Positions 25,461 to 37,371 of a stretch of 64,000 bases of DNA are shown in pieces. The translations under genes and the position numbers were made by a program. The notes under the pieces were generated by a model. The model did not search any database. It had not been told where the DNA came from and was given only the letters and a program-made list of their open reading frames with translations. The stretch comes from Bimuria novae-zelandiae CBS 107.79 (Eukaryota; Ascomycota; Dothideomycetes; Pleosporales; Didymosphaeriaceae), in assembly GCA_010015655.1 (NCBI GenBank), contig ML976722.1, positions 284,144 through 348,143 of the forward strand. The letters run 5' to 3'. Each line of letters starts with the position of its first letter. Positions within the stretch are counted from its first letter, which is position 1.

Positions 25461-25881
25461 TGTCACGGTTTATGGCTCTTACTCTACAAGATAGTTGCTC
25501 CTACCTTGACATGGTTGCGACTTACCTTCTTTGTGACGGTTTAATGGCTCTTACTCGATGAGATGGTTACTCCTACCCTTGCTTAGTTGCCACTCACCTT
25601 TCTGAGAGGGCTACACCTATCTGGGACTAGCGATGTTTACGCTCGTACACATACATACTCGGTAGCTTCTAGATAGTACACCCTCCAGCAAAAGAATTCC
25701 ACAATCTTTTCTACTACGCACCAGCCGTTCAGCCCACCGCAACATTCTTTCTGTCTAGGACTAGCGTTATTTGTGCCTGCGCACCTATACCTTCTGTAGC
25801 TTCTAGATAGAACAACCTTAGTTTAATCCTGCAATCTTTTCCACTGCGTACTGTCCGCTTAGCGCTCTGCTCACCGCGACA
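25461..25881 (+). repeat. 5' LTR of copia D, split by a solo LTR
   Basis: The two halves, 25461-25531 and 25745-25881 (the repeated TTCTT counted twice), rebuild the 203-bp LTR seen at 30942-31144. Begins TGTCACGGTTTATGG and ends ACCGCGACA. Confidence 0.93.
25532..25744 (+). repeat. solo LTR nested in the copia D 5' LTR
   Basis: 213 bp, TGTGACGGTTTAATGG...CACCGCAACA, with exact target duplication TTCTT (25527-25531 and 25745-25749). It resembles the host LTR along its length (GGCTCTTACTC, GTAGCTTCTAGATAG, AATCTTTTC) but is clearly another subfamily. A solo LTR normally arises by LTR-LTR recombination that deletes the inside of an element. This is the third nesting level in the gypsy region. 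Confidence 0.92.
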
Positions 25882-25894
25882 GTTATAAGCCCGG
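25882..25894 (+). other. primer-binding site, initiator tRNA-Met half type
   Basis: GTTATAAGCCCGG abuts the LTR. It is the copia A site with one G-to-A change. Confidence 0.7.
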
Positions 25895-26059
25895 CTTGCA
25901 CCTTAGATTATTCTCACCTACTACTATAACGTTACTTAACACACGAGTTGCACGTTACTATACCGCGTTCTTTATAACGCACCTATTACCGCGTTCTTAC
26001 AACGCACATACTAGGATCTCTGCCTAGATCTATTAATATAGTCGACTATAGCCTCTGCA

Positions 26060-29000
26060 ATGGCTACTAAGTCCGACCCTGCTATAACGCGAGTTACTAT
26101 CGTCCTAAACATACTAGATAACTAGTTTACCTAATTATTTATTCGCCGAGACGTTGCTAACCGCCACGGTCTTTAGTAGTATATTAACCCTAACGTAGTA
26201 AAAGAGAATCTCCCTAAGCTACAAGAGCCTTATAAGCCTTAACTTACTAATTACGAACTTAAAGCTACTAGGCTCTCTCACCTATCTACTAATAATTAAG
26301 AATCCTATTAATAGGAATATAATTAATATGAACGCCGTCGCACTAAGTACCGCACTTAAATAAAGGCACTAGCTAACCTAAATATAGATATTAGTAAGAT
26401 AATTACTACACGCTATATACACCTAATTAAGAATTATAATATCCTGTATAACTAATTAGTTACCCTTAAGAAGTTCCTTTATCTTACAGACGCGATACGC
26501 CGTCGTGAGCTAGCTAATAAATATAATACCCTTAAGACTACGCCACAAGCTATAAAGAAGATTAAGTAATAACTATTAAACTAGGTATATATTATAGCTT
26601 AGGGCAAGGCTGTCAGCCTGCCTAAGACTAATAGTAATTAACTATAGGAGGACTTCCTTATTACCTATAAAATACTTAATTAAGAGTACGCTACGTCCTG
26701 CCTGCGTAAGATCTTTAAGTATAAAGCGCAAGGCACTACTGCTAAGATCTTATCTCTAGAGACTTACGTCGCCGAGATAACCACCTATCTACGCCGTACA
26801 AAACTACACTTAATAGGCCTGGCAGTATCCGCTGCTAAGCTAGGCATCGCCAAACAAGTCGCTTCTAAACACGATGACGGCCGAGGTAGCAGTCGCGACT
26901 AAGACAAGCTATCTAAGAACTATGTCTGCGGGAAGAAGCACTAGTATGCTAACTACTTTATCCTTAACACACGACACCTACAACGTCTAAAGGACTATTA
27001 GCCTACTACTAAGGCTATATAGAAGGTTAAAGAAGCATAAAAAGACCCTAAGATTAATAAGCGCATTAAGACTACTCTAACTAAATAGGCAGCCTAATAA
27101 CCATAGAATACTAAATTACTACGAATTAATAATGGTAATCCTCCTGCTGAAGATAGTAACACCTTTGTGGCAGTTGCTGGCCTATCACATATTAGTATCG
27201 ATCAAGTCGATTCTCTCGAACTCGAATCACTCGAATCTCGATCAAATGACGTTTCAAACATGATTACGCTGGATACCAATACTGAGCCTGAGGGAGAGCT
27301 TACAGTGATGGTTGGAGATGACACTGACAAGACTGAGCTTCTCAATCGATGGATCGTTGATCCAGGGTCGAACACCCACGTTATTAATACAGAGTCATGG
27401 CACGGCTGGAAGAGGATAAACGACAATCCGAAGCGTTGCTACCTCCATGCTAGTAACAGCCACATCCTTATCACGGCTTAGGGCACGATGAAACTCGTCG
27501 CTTGTACACTACATAGACTATAGACGCTAGAGCTAACGCACGTCGCGTACGTTAAAGGCTTTCTTACAAGCGTATTAGGACTCGCTCGCTATCGTACAGA
27601 GTCTATCCACTTTAACTCTAGCCAAGATATCCTGTACATACATTAGCCGTCCTACGTTATTGCACAACTTAAGTATAACAAAGGTTACTAGCTTATTAAC
27701 GCAGAGCTATTATATTAACCGCCTCTATTATTACTCTACTTAACACTAAGTACGTTTAGAGCATTATATCGCCTATTATACGTACTAAAGCTAACTAACG
27801 TTATTAACTAACGTGTTGCACATTAGATCTAGGGCCACCTAGGCCGTAAGGTAGTTAAATAACTAGAGGCAAATGTTACTAGCGTTTAACTAATAAGAGA
27901 ACACATAGAATATCTCTATTAAATATATATTAAAGCTTAAATAACTTATATTATCTTAAGACGCCTGGCTAAGAGCCGTGCATAACAACTATTCTATTAA
28001 ATTATAATAGACATTATTTATATTATCCCTATAGGAGAGGAATGCATTGATGGTAGTAAGTACGCCCTACACTCTATAGACAAGTACTTAAAGTGGCATG
28101 AAATCGCCATAGTTAAGCAAAAGGATAAGTTAACTCTTACACGTTAGTTTATATCTTTAATCCGTAAGATCTAGCGCGTGTATAACGCTAACGTAGTTGC
28201 TATTTAATATAATAATAAGAATGGATTTAGAAACGATCTTATTAACATAATAGAAGAACTAGGCATGCAATATAAGCCAGCACTACCTAGCATAAAAGAA
28301 CTAAATAAACTTATTAAACGCGCTAGTAGAGTACTAACGTAGCGAGCTCGCGCTATGCGCATACACGCCAATCTACCAAAGAGTCTATTACATAAGCTAT
28401 ATCGCACCGCCGCATACATCCTCAATCGCACGCCTACCGAAGCACTAGGCTGGAAGACACTGTACGAGGTAGTATAGGGACGAAAGCCACTTGTTACTTA
28501 TATAAGGCCTATTAGCTATCGCGCCTACGTCTATAACTATAATCTAAGAGCTACTAATAAGCTTAAATCGCGCACTCTAATTAGCTACCTTATTAACTAC
28601 TAAGGCACTAATATCTTCCGCATCTAGCTACCTATAAAAGATACTATTATTGTCACCCGCGATATCGTATTTAAACCTATACTCTTCTTTAATAGAATAA
28701 ATAAATATACATTAGGGTTAGTGCTCGAAAAGGTAATTAAACTACTTAAATATCTAGAAGAATATTAACATGATAATATTAGTATTAAAGATCTATTAAC
28801 TACTCGTTAACGTTACTACTTAGTAGAGACACCTACGACCTTAGCTTCGAGAGCTGTAGGCTCCCAGGTGGGGGGTGAATAGATAGACGACGCATTCGAA
28901 TCGACACAGCAATAGCAATAGCTACCTACTCTAAGACCTATAATGTCTACTGCCATAAGCAATCACACTCCTAAGAGTGATAAAGTACCTAAGGGCTATC

Positions 29001-30846
29001 GCTAACGCGGCGAGAGAGCTCCACGAGACGTTAACCTAGACCTAACTAACACAAGCTTAATTATTACTAACAAACGCAATCGAAAGCAGAAAGATCTAAA
29101 TAACTTTATAATTTATACATACGTAATAGCGCTAGGAGCTACACCTCTTATTAACTATCTTTATGCATTTTTAACCAAGATTCGCTTTATACCTACTATA
29201 GATAAGATACTAAGAATCTATTAATCGCAGCTGCCACCTCTGCCGAAGGTAATAAAGTAGCTTAAAATACATATATTTAGTAATTAATTTCGACGCGCTA
29301 TAAAGGTTAAGTAGCAAGCTTTACGCGCTAAAGGAGTCTTTAAGAAGACTATAAAAATAAAGGCTACTGTAGACGCTAAGGTGCTATCGTTAATGTGGAT
29401 ATTCGCATACAAGATCGACGAAGAAGGATACCTCTTATAGTTTAAAGCTTAACTTATTATTTAAGGAGATCTTTAAGCTCTACTTAATAACATATACGCT
29501 ACTATACTCGCAATTCGTAACTTTCGCGCTCTTATTATAATTGCTAATTACTTTAGTCTAGAGCTAAAGTAGTACGATGTCCCTACTACCTTCCTAAACG
29601 CTAAGATCGATCGAAAACTATACGCTAAAACACCTAAGGCGTTCCGCCATACTGCAGGCGAGATTATGCTGGTACTCCGCGCCCTGTACGGCCTAAAGGA
29701 GTTACTAATCCTATGGTATAACAAACTACGTTGACAACTTGTTAAGCTGGGTCTAAAGCTAGTTAAAGGCTTTCCTTGCTTGTACACGAGCCGCTAGCTT
29801 ATCCTATTTGTCTATGTTAACGACATTATTATGGCATATTATCAGTCTAATGCCTATTACTATAGGTCTTTTAAGAAGGATCTGGTGGTCCTATATAATA
29901 TTAAAGCTATAGGAGACCTTACCTAGTTTCTTAGAATCTATATTATACGCGATCGAGCCCTATATAAGACGTAGCTAGTCTAAGACGCGTTTATTAACAA
30001 GGTATGCGCATAATTTAGTATTAAAGCTATAGGCAAGGCTCTAGACATTTTACTAGCAAAGAACTAGCTGCTATAGTCTACTAAGGAGCCTAATTTATCG
30101 CGAATAAAGCTTTATTAGTAACTAGTTAGCTCTCTCGCATATATCGCTATCTAGGGTAGACCTAACGTCGCCCGAACGCACGTCGTCTTTGCTTGTTACC
30201 TTACTAACCCAGGACAGTTATATATCTCGAAAATCCGGAAGACCTGGCGCTACCTACTTAGCACGAAGGCTTTTGCACTTGAAGCCTCTGCTAGCGCGCA
30301 GGATATGGCTAAGTATCTATCTAACAATTTAATATATCGCGATCCTCTCTTCTTTAGATCCTCTAACGCCTTATACGCTGACGAGCCTAAGACTTGCTAA
30401 AGCTCTTAAGGCTATACTTTTAAGATTAGTAGACTAATAATCGACTAGAAGTTAATAGTACAACGCATAGTTACGAAATTAACTATAAAATCTAAATTAC
30501 TAGCTCTATTACTTGCTAGCTTGTAGATAGAAGAATAGATGCGATTCTTCTCTAGTATTAACCTTACTCTTAACTGTACACCTACTATCTAGTGTGACAA
30601 TTAATAGACCGTTAGTATTATTACTAAACAGCAAGACAAGCTTTATATAAAGGTTAAATATGTTGACATCCACTAGCTCTAGATTCGACAAGAAGTCGAA
30701 GCCTCTTGTATCAACGTTAAATAGGTCCCTACTAACTATATGCCTGCTAATAGACTTATAAAGATTCTACTTAAGCAGAAGTTTGCAGACTTCGTCCGCC
30801 AAATTAGCTTTATTAATGTTACTAAGCGTCTAAAGGGCCTGCGTTA
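26060..30846 (+). pseudogene. copia D Gag-Pol, RIP-degraded with an undamaged protease island
   Basis: Starts at ATG 26060 (MATKSDPAITRVTIVLNILD). Gag ends with a knuckle reading YVCGKKHxYANY near 26920, its outer Cys codons changed to Tyr. Positions 27167-27481 are fully open for 104 codons and contain the protease motif WIVDPGSNTHVINTESW. Integrase lies near 27830-28500, reverse transcriptase near 29370-30000 (YVNDIIMAY near 29813, YVDD with one D changed) and RNase H near 30360-30700. The last sense codons are near 30846. Outside the island, RIP stops are frequent. Confidence 0.85.
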
Positions 30847-30941
30847 AACTAATAGTAATAATCTTAATGGTATCTATATACACTAATACTAATTAGCTGT
30901 TATTAACTCCCTGCCTGGGCGTCCACGCCAGCTGGGGGGTG

Positions 30942-31144
30942 TGTCACGGTTTATAGCTCTTACTCTACAAGATAGTTGCTCCTACCTTAACATGGTTGCG
31001 ACTTACCTTCTTTCTGTCTAGGACTAGCGTTGTTTGTGCCTGCGCACCTATACCTTCTGTAGCTTCTAGATAGAATAACCTTAGTTTAATCCTGTAATCT
31101 TTTCCACTGCGTACTGTCCGCTCAGCGCTCTGCTCACCGCGACA
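30942..31144 (+). repeat. 3' LTR of copia D
   Basis: 203 bp, uninterrupted. Serves as reference for the split 5' LTR. Confidence 0.94.
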
Positions 31145-31149
31145 AACAT

Positions 31150-32552
31150 AGATAAAAGCCATGCTGGACTCAGGAGCACAGGAAAGCTATGTATCGAGAA
31201 AAGCACTTAATAGAGCGGGACTCTATAAGCGCAAGAAGGCCATACCCTATGCTATCCATGTCGCGAATGGACAACTAATGCCCGGCAAAGCAACTATTAA
31301 ATACGAGGTCAAAACTACCCTCACGATCTATAGACACCAGGAATTAATTACCCTTAACATCATTAAAGAAGCCAATCACGACGTGATTTTAGGATTACCT
31401 TGATTAAGGAAGCATAACCCTACAGTTAACTAGGAAAAAAAGAGCTATCCTTTAAGCGCTGTAACTGTGCATTATAAGCAAAGCCTACGCATTAATAGAG
31501 CATAATAGTAGATAAGAGAGCTATTAATAACATAGTCTCGCGACTAGAAGTTGATAAACACGAAACTAACTTAGTAGACGCTAGCAGGAACTACTAGGTT
31601 ATAAAGCATAAGCACGAAGAGAATAGCACACCTCTTAATATCCCTAATAAATATAAGGAATAGAGTTATTTATTTTAGGAAGAGAAAGGAGCTAACGCCC
31701 TTTCTAAGCATATATACTAAGATTATCGCATTATTCTCGAAGAGGGAAAGACGCCACCCTTTAGACTACTATATAAACAAAGCGTAAAAGAACTCTAATA
31801 GACACGCGAATTCCTAAAGAAAGCTCTTAAGAGGTAATAGATACGTAAGTTAGAATTGCTAGTAGCATTACCTTTAATATTTGTTGTAAAGAAGGATGGA
31901 ACACAACGTCTATATATTAACTATAGAAGGCTGAACGATATAACGATTAAGAATAAATACCTACTACTAAATATACAAGAGTCTCGAGACAGGCTAGGAC
32001 AAGCCAAGATATTTACACAATTCGACCTACGAGACGGATACCACCTTATACGAATAGTAGAAGGTGACGAGTGGAAGACAGCCTTTTAAACTAGATACGG
32101 ACTGTTTGAGTACTAAGTTATGCCTTTTAGACTCACGAACGCACTAGCAACGTTTTAAGTAATAATTAATAACGTACTAAGGAACTACTTTAATATATTT
32201 ATAGTTGCCTACCTAGACGACATCCTAATATTCTCTAAACAAGAGAAGGATCATGTATAACACGTATAAATAGTACTACGAGCACTAGACAGCGCTAACC
32301 TATAATTAAAACTTAAGAAATACAAATTCCATGTTATAGAATTAGAGTTTCTAGGACATGTTATTAATACCGAAGGTATCTAAGTAAGCCCTTTAAAGAT
32401 TAAGGAAGTACGAGCCTTCCTTAGATTTACTAGATTTAATAGACAGTTTATCACAGACTACTCCAGAATTACGCTACCACTTACGAACCTTATAAAGAAA
32501 GACAAACCTTTTAACTAGACAAAAGAATGCGAGTAAGCATTCCAAACGCTTT
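31150..32552 (+). pseudogene. gypsy Pol, protease and reverse transcriptase
   Basis: Opens with an aspartic protease block MLDSGAQESYVSRKAL at 31161, open to 31403. Reverse transcriptase follows: [15 protein letters not shown] at about 31916, [15 protein letters not shown] at about 32011, and AYLDDILIFS at about 32211, where the catalytic YLDD box is intact despite stops elsewhere. It breaks off at QTL in the RT-RNase H connection (about 32547) where the piggyBac element inserted, and resumes at 34861. Confidence 0.87.
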
Positions 32553-34856
32553 CCCCCGCACCATCAAAATCGCACACCCACGGACCACCTTGTGTTGACC
32601 AATCGGATGGATGTCGGCGATAGCGTTGAACACCAAAACTAATGGCTCTGAGTGAAATTTGATAGGGATTCTCGTAGGGCGCCTTATTTGTAGCTATAAT
32701 TAATAGTAATCAAGTTAATTATAGTATATTACTTAATTATTAAGCTTATACTAGTGTTAACTAATTTAATAGTCCCTACGCGGTGCAGGTGCTCGTTCTA
32801 GCACTTAGGGTGTAGCTTAGGCCTACACAAAGGCAGTCTACAGAGCCTATAGCCGTAGGTTATTTGAGGCGTCAAAACTTATCGACAGCTATTACCTGTA
32901 GTTGCTAAGAGAGGCACCCTAGCAGGCCGCGCGCCGTTACTTTTACGCTTATTTTCTAAGCAGGTAATACAGGGCTTCGCCTAGGCGTATAGCTTAACTA
33001 GCGCGCCGTATAGGCTCTCGTCGTTGGCCTTAACGTTGTTAAGTCTCCGGCGCTTTAATAATCTATTAGAAAGCCTAGCCCCGCGCTTAAAAAGCTACTT
33101 AATTAGCTTATATATAAAGTGTTTATGCCTACTACGTTTTGCCTCGTACGCTAATAAGTAGGACGAGAGCCTATACGCGTTATTAAGAGCTAAATTAACA
33201 AAGAAGTAGAAGAGTAGTATTTAGGTGTATTAGCGTACTTGCTACGTTAAGTAGGGCTCGCGGAGCTAGTTAAATCGATCTACCTTACTTTTATAGTAAT
33301 TATAGCTGTTAACAAGCTTAAGGATACTTAACTACTTAATTTTCTTGCTACTAAAGGCCTTTTTATACGGCTTCTTATTTATAGCGGCGTCGGCGAGGCG
33401 GTGGCGTAGGCTTTAAATAACTTGTAATCCTAGGTGGCGACTATTGTTAGTAGGTTTTGGCTTGGTGGGGACATCCTCAAACTTACCGTCAGCGGTAGTA
33501 CTGGCAAAAAGGACTACCTAGGCATCCCGCCAGGCCATCTCTAGTATAGTGTTGTTACTAGAGACCTTAAAGAACGCCTCTCCTTATCGCGCTATAGGCA
33601 TAAATTGCGTCTTAAGCTTTATTAAATCGCTATTAAATTGCTCTTTTAGCGGCCCTGCCCTGCGCGAGGATAGAGACCTAGCACCACTAGCTAAACCCTC
33701 GTGTGTAACCCCAGTCTCCCACCTCTCCTTAGTAGCTATTCTGGTGGTGCACACCGTCCCAGCGCCGCTAACGCCTTACTCCCTTAGGTATTCAAGTAGC
33801 GAGATTGTCGTAAAGAGATTGTCCATCCAGAGGATGTGGCGCCCTAGGGGGAATAAGCGCTAGCCATTAGGGCCTTAGGCAAGGACGAGAGTAAGAGACA
33901 TAGCTTTAGTAGGCGTAAATTTAGCTATCTTAAGGATATTAACGTTAAGATTAATAAGGCCTTAGGTGGCGCCTTTTGCGTGGAAAAGCTAGTTAAATAC
34001 AACGCCGTTAGACGCTAAGCACTAGATTTTAAAGCCTTTAGGCGTTAGCTTTAACTTAATAATAATAGTTTCGCTAGCGCGCCTAGTAAACCTAGTAATA
34101 GCTTTATTAACGCAGAGGTGCTTACTGGCGTGCTAAATAGTAAAGGATATTAAGCGTAGGTGCTCAGAGAGATCCCATACGCGCCCAAATGGCGATTTAA
34201 ACAACTACGGAGCTTCTATATAGTACATATAGCGATTGAGCTGCTGCCAGCGCGTACAGGCCATATAGTTATTAATAGAGTAAGTAGGCGCGTTTTTGTG
34301 TAGCTTCCCCTAGTACTCCTCGATTGTAGGCTCCCGGTGTACGCCCATATACATAAGGATGGCCAAGTAGGTGTAGAGCTTAGTTTTCGACGTCGGTTTC
34401 CACGCCCGGGCGTGTGGCCTGCCCTGGGCGGCATCCTCAGCTCGTACTTGCTCTGCGTGTTGGTTCGTATGTAGGGCTAGCTTTTCGAGCTGTGCGGCGT
34501 CAAAAAAGAGACTAAACAAGGCAAAAGGATTAGTGGCATCTATGCCAGTAGGCAGGTGGGCGCTGCCGACGTCGTCGTTGTATATAGAGAGAGGCTGCCA
34601 GGCAGCTGGTGGAGTAGTTGGCAATTAAGGCCTTAGGCCGCAGGGTTTCGTATATTTAGTGTAGCGCACTAAATTAGAATCTTATATAGCACCGTGCATT
34701 ATTAATTATAAAAAGAAAAACGCGTTTTGTGCGGGATTCGAAGCTTAAATTATTATTCTACTATTATCACGATAGCTCTCTAGAGTTAAGCTAAGCAACG
34801 CTCTGATTGGCGCTCACCAGGTGGTCCGTGGGTGTGCGATTTTGACGGTGCGGGGG
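32553..34856 (-). mobile_element. piggyBac-type DNA transposon
   Basis: 2304-bp element with terminal inverted repeats of at least 38 bp beginning CCCCCGCACCRTCAAAATCG (one mismatch), inside the gypsy RT-RNase H connection. PiggyBac elements start with CCC and normally duplicate TTAA. Here the flanks read CTTT and ATAG, so the TTAA duplication is not preserved in recognisable form. The transposase frame is on the minus strand. Confidence 0.85.
32870..34624 (-). pseudogene. piggyBac transposase (DDE_Tnp_1_7 type), degraded
   Basis: The frame starts at ATG 34624 and is open for 104 codons, containing NPFALFSLFFDAAQLEKLAL and YTYLAILMYMGVHREPTIEEY, the typical piggyBac N-terminal domain. Further on are HILWMDNLFTTISLLEYLRE with GVSGAGTVCTT (about 33830-33750), a catalytic Asp region, then LVNSYNYYKSKVDRFNxLREPY and LFYFFVNLALNNAYRLSSYLL (about 33310-33170). 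The C-terminal CITC segment may be what is left of a Cys-rich tail (about 32910). Stops and Asp-to-Asn changes fit RIP. It is broken but frame-continuous over long parts. Confidence 0.82.
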
Positions 34857-36680
34857 ATAGAAAGCATGTATTACACTACTAGTCCTTATATACTTCTAGG
34901 ACAACAAACCCCTGCGTATTAAAACAGACGTAAGCAACTTAGCAGTCGGAGCATGCGCGAAATAAGAAAAGAATAGTAAATAGCACCTAATTGCATACTA
35001 CGCATATAAGTTTACACCCGAAGAATTACAATACGAAGTACACAACAAAGAACTACTCGCAATTATAAAAGCTATTAAATACTAGAGGATCTATGCATAT
35101 AGTTGCTTAGAACTTACGATCTTTATAGACTATAAAAACCTCACACGTTTTACAACCACGAAAGAACTGAACCAACGATAAGGAAGATGGTTAGAAACAC
35201 TAGGATAATATAAATTCAAAATTATGTACACCCTAGGTAAGGAAAACGGACGAGTAGACGCTCTTAGCAGAATGAATAATAATAAAGAAAAGGTTAAAAC
35301 CTACTCCGTAATACTAAAGAAAAATCCTAACGGTTCCCTGGAACCGACGGCAGAACTTAATTAACTCCTTATACTTACATGAGTAGTACTAAAGGAACAA
35401 TAAATAGAGGTTATATAATAATACTACGACGACCCTGCATATAGACGCCCTAGAATTAGAAAAATAATAGAGCTAATCCAAAGGAACTACAGCTTCAAAG
35501 GAATTAAGGAAGTAGTAATAACCTACATACGCAAATGTGTAGATTGCCAGCGCAATAAACACGTAACACATCCTAAGTACAGAGAAATGCAAGCCATCTA
35601 GATACCCACAGCACCATGGGAAGACATCGTAATAGACTTTGTCACAGGATTGCCAAAGTTAAAGGATCCTACAAACGGAGTAAGTTACAACGTAATACTG
35701 GTAATCGTGTGCAGATTTACTAAATACGTAGAATTACTATCGTGTAAAAAGGTAATAATAGTAATAGAACTAGCGTTCCTTATCCTAGATTGACTTATAC
35801 GACATTATGGCATCCCTAAGACAATTATTAGCGATAGAGACAAACTCTTCACTTCGAACTACTGGACAACACTTATGGCACTTATTAGAATAAAACGAAA
35901 ACTATCAACAGCCTACCACCTACAAACGGACGGACAAACAGAACGTACGAATTAAATAATGGAAACGTACCTACGCATCTACTGCAACAACTAGAAGAAT
36001 AACTAGATTTCCCTATTACTAATGGCACAATTAGTATATAATAATAAGATATTAGTAGTAACCGGATATACACCGTTCTATGTAAACCACGAAAGACATC
36101 TATATCTCTTTAATTAGACATTTCCTACTGCCATTAGAGCGGAAGAAGCCATTAACACGGCTATAAAAATAAAAAAAATATATTAATAACTTTGAGAGAA
36201 CGTCGAGAAAGCTTAATAGTAAAGCATTTCCTACACAAACTAAAAAAGAAAAACGGCACCTTAGCTAAAGAAGGGGGATAAAGCATATCTGCTTACGAAA
36301 AATCTTCGAACCTAAAAGAAAAAGCACAAGAAACTAGATCATGTTAAGGTTAGGCTATTTTTTATTATTAAATAAATATTACTAGTTAACTACTAATTGG
36401 AACTACCGCTAGATGCAAAGATACACCTAGTATTCTATATAGACTAACTTGAACCCGCAGACCCTGAAACACTAGTCGAAATAACCTTCTATTACTAGCC
36501 AGAGGAAGAAACCGAATTCGAAGTTAAGAAGATACTACGACATATAAATTAGTCACGAATATATCTAATTAAGTGGAAAGGATACCTATACTTAGAAAAC
36601 ACATGGGAACTAGAAGTAAACTTTAGAAACTATTGCTAATTATTAGCATAATACTATCGTTAGACTATAAGAAGGAATTA
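34857..36680 (+). pseudogene. gypsy Pol, RNase H, integrase and chromodomain
   Basis: Resumes as KACITLLVLIYF and PLRIKTDVSNLAVGACAK (RNase H). VHNKELLAIIKAIKY and YTLGKENGRVDALSRM follow near 35040-35275. The integrase zinc domain has CVDCQRNKH (about 35540), and the catalytic core has EDIVIDFVTGLPKLKD (about 35622), IISDRDKLF and TDGQTERTN (about 35930-35955), so D, D and E are all visible. A chromodomain (FEVKKILRH...YLIKWKGY...ENTWE) lies at about 36510-36620; this marks a chromovirus, whose chromodomain steers integration to marked heterochromatin in known cases. A possible small indel lies near 36180. Stops are of RIP type. Confidence 0.88.
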
Positions 36681-36763
36681 GGAACGATTAAAGGAGAACC
36701 CGACAAAAATTCGTTAAGAAGAAGATCTATTAATAGATTAGGAAGGGGATTGTTAGCCTGTAA

Positions 36764-37240
36764 CTAGCCTGGATTAGCGAAGAAATTGTTTTAGAACGAA
36801 GCATTCGCACTCGAGCTCTCCATCTCTTGTACCTTATTCTAGGCGTTTAGTAACTTCCTATCTCGACGCGCGAATAACCTCTTACAACTTTTAACCTCTA
36901 ATAACTTATGCTTATAGTAAGTAAGTTTTTATTAACTATATAATACTTCTTCCTTAGCGCGAGCTAACGCTAATTGTTTTTTACGTTCCTTATTCTCTAC
37001 CTTCTCCTACTCCTCTTTAGGAATAAATAATTCGCATTCGCTCCTTGCAGCAATACAACTAGCATAACAACTAGATATAGTATCTACAAAATAACGAGTG
37101 TTTAGCTTTTCGCAGCGACCGCAACAAAAAGGCATCTCCCTACTACTCTCTTTAACACGGTAAATACGATTACGTTACTTTTAGGTCGAAGTCTTCTTGC
37201 GAGGCGCGCGCGCTTTGCAAGGCTTAGGATCCTTAGGCAT
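36764..37240 (-). pseudogene. antisense Cys-rich reading frame in the chromovirus 3' region
   Basis: Opposite to pol, between the chromodomain and the 3' LTR, a frame of 158 codons runs from ATG 37240 to TAG 36764. Its seven internal stops are all TAA or TAG, as RIP makes from Gln or Trp codons, and no frameshift is needed. It begins MPKDPKPCKARAPRKKTST. A Cys cluster (residues 39, 40, 43, 58, 62 and 69; FCCGRCEKL...SSCYASC) suggests zinc binding, and a charged, heptad-like region (about 75-135) suggests a coiled coil. I recall similar multicopy hypothetical proteins in Pleosporales from memory only. It could be an accessory gene of the element or a captured host gene. Function unknown. Confidence 0.6.
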
Positions 37241-37371
37241 AGTTAGGAAGGTATTAAGACTAGAACACGAAAATAGCAACTTACGCGAGTATTTATATAC
37301 GACGACTGTATCTACAGCTAAGGGGCGCGGAACGAGGATACTAAGGACGCTATTTAAAAGAGGGGAGGTAA

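Larger units (their letters stand above)
25461..31144 (+). mobile_element. Ty1/copia retrotransposon, family D
   Basis: 5684-bp element in the gypsy pol leader, with exact target duplication AACAT (25456-25460 and 31145-31149). The 3' LTR is 203 bp. The 5' LTR spans 421 bp because it holds a 213-bp solo LTR plus its 5-bp duplication. The primer site is of the initiator-Met half type and the polypurine tract is GCTGGGGGGTG. Confidence 0.95.

Noticed and set aside
27167..27481. A free-standing 104-codon gene
   Set aside because: It contains the copia protease motif and is in line with the degraded Gag-Pol of copia D on both sides.
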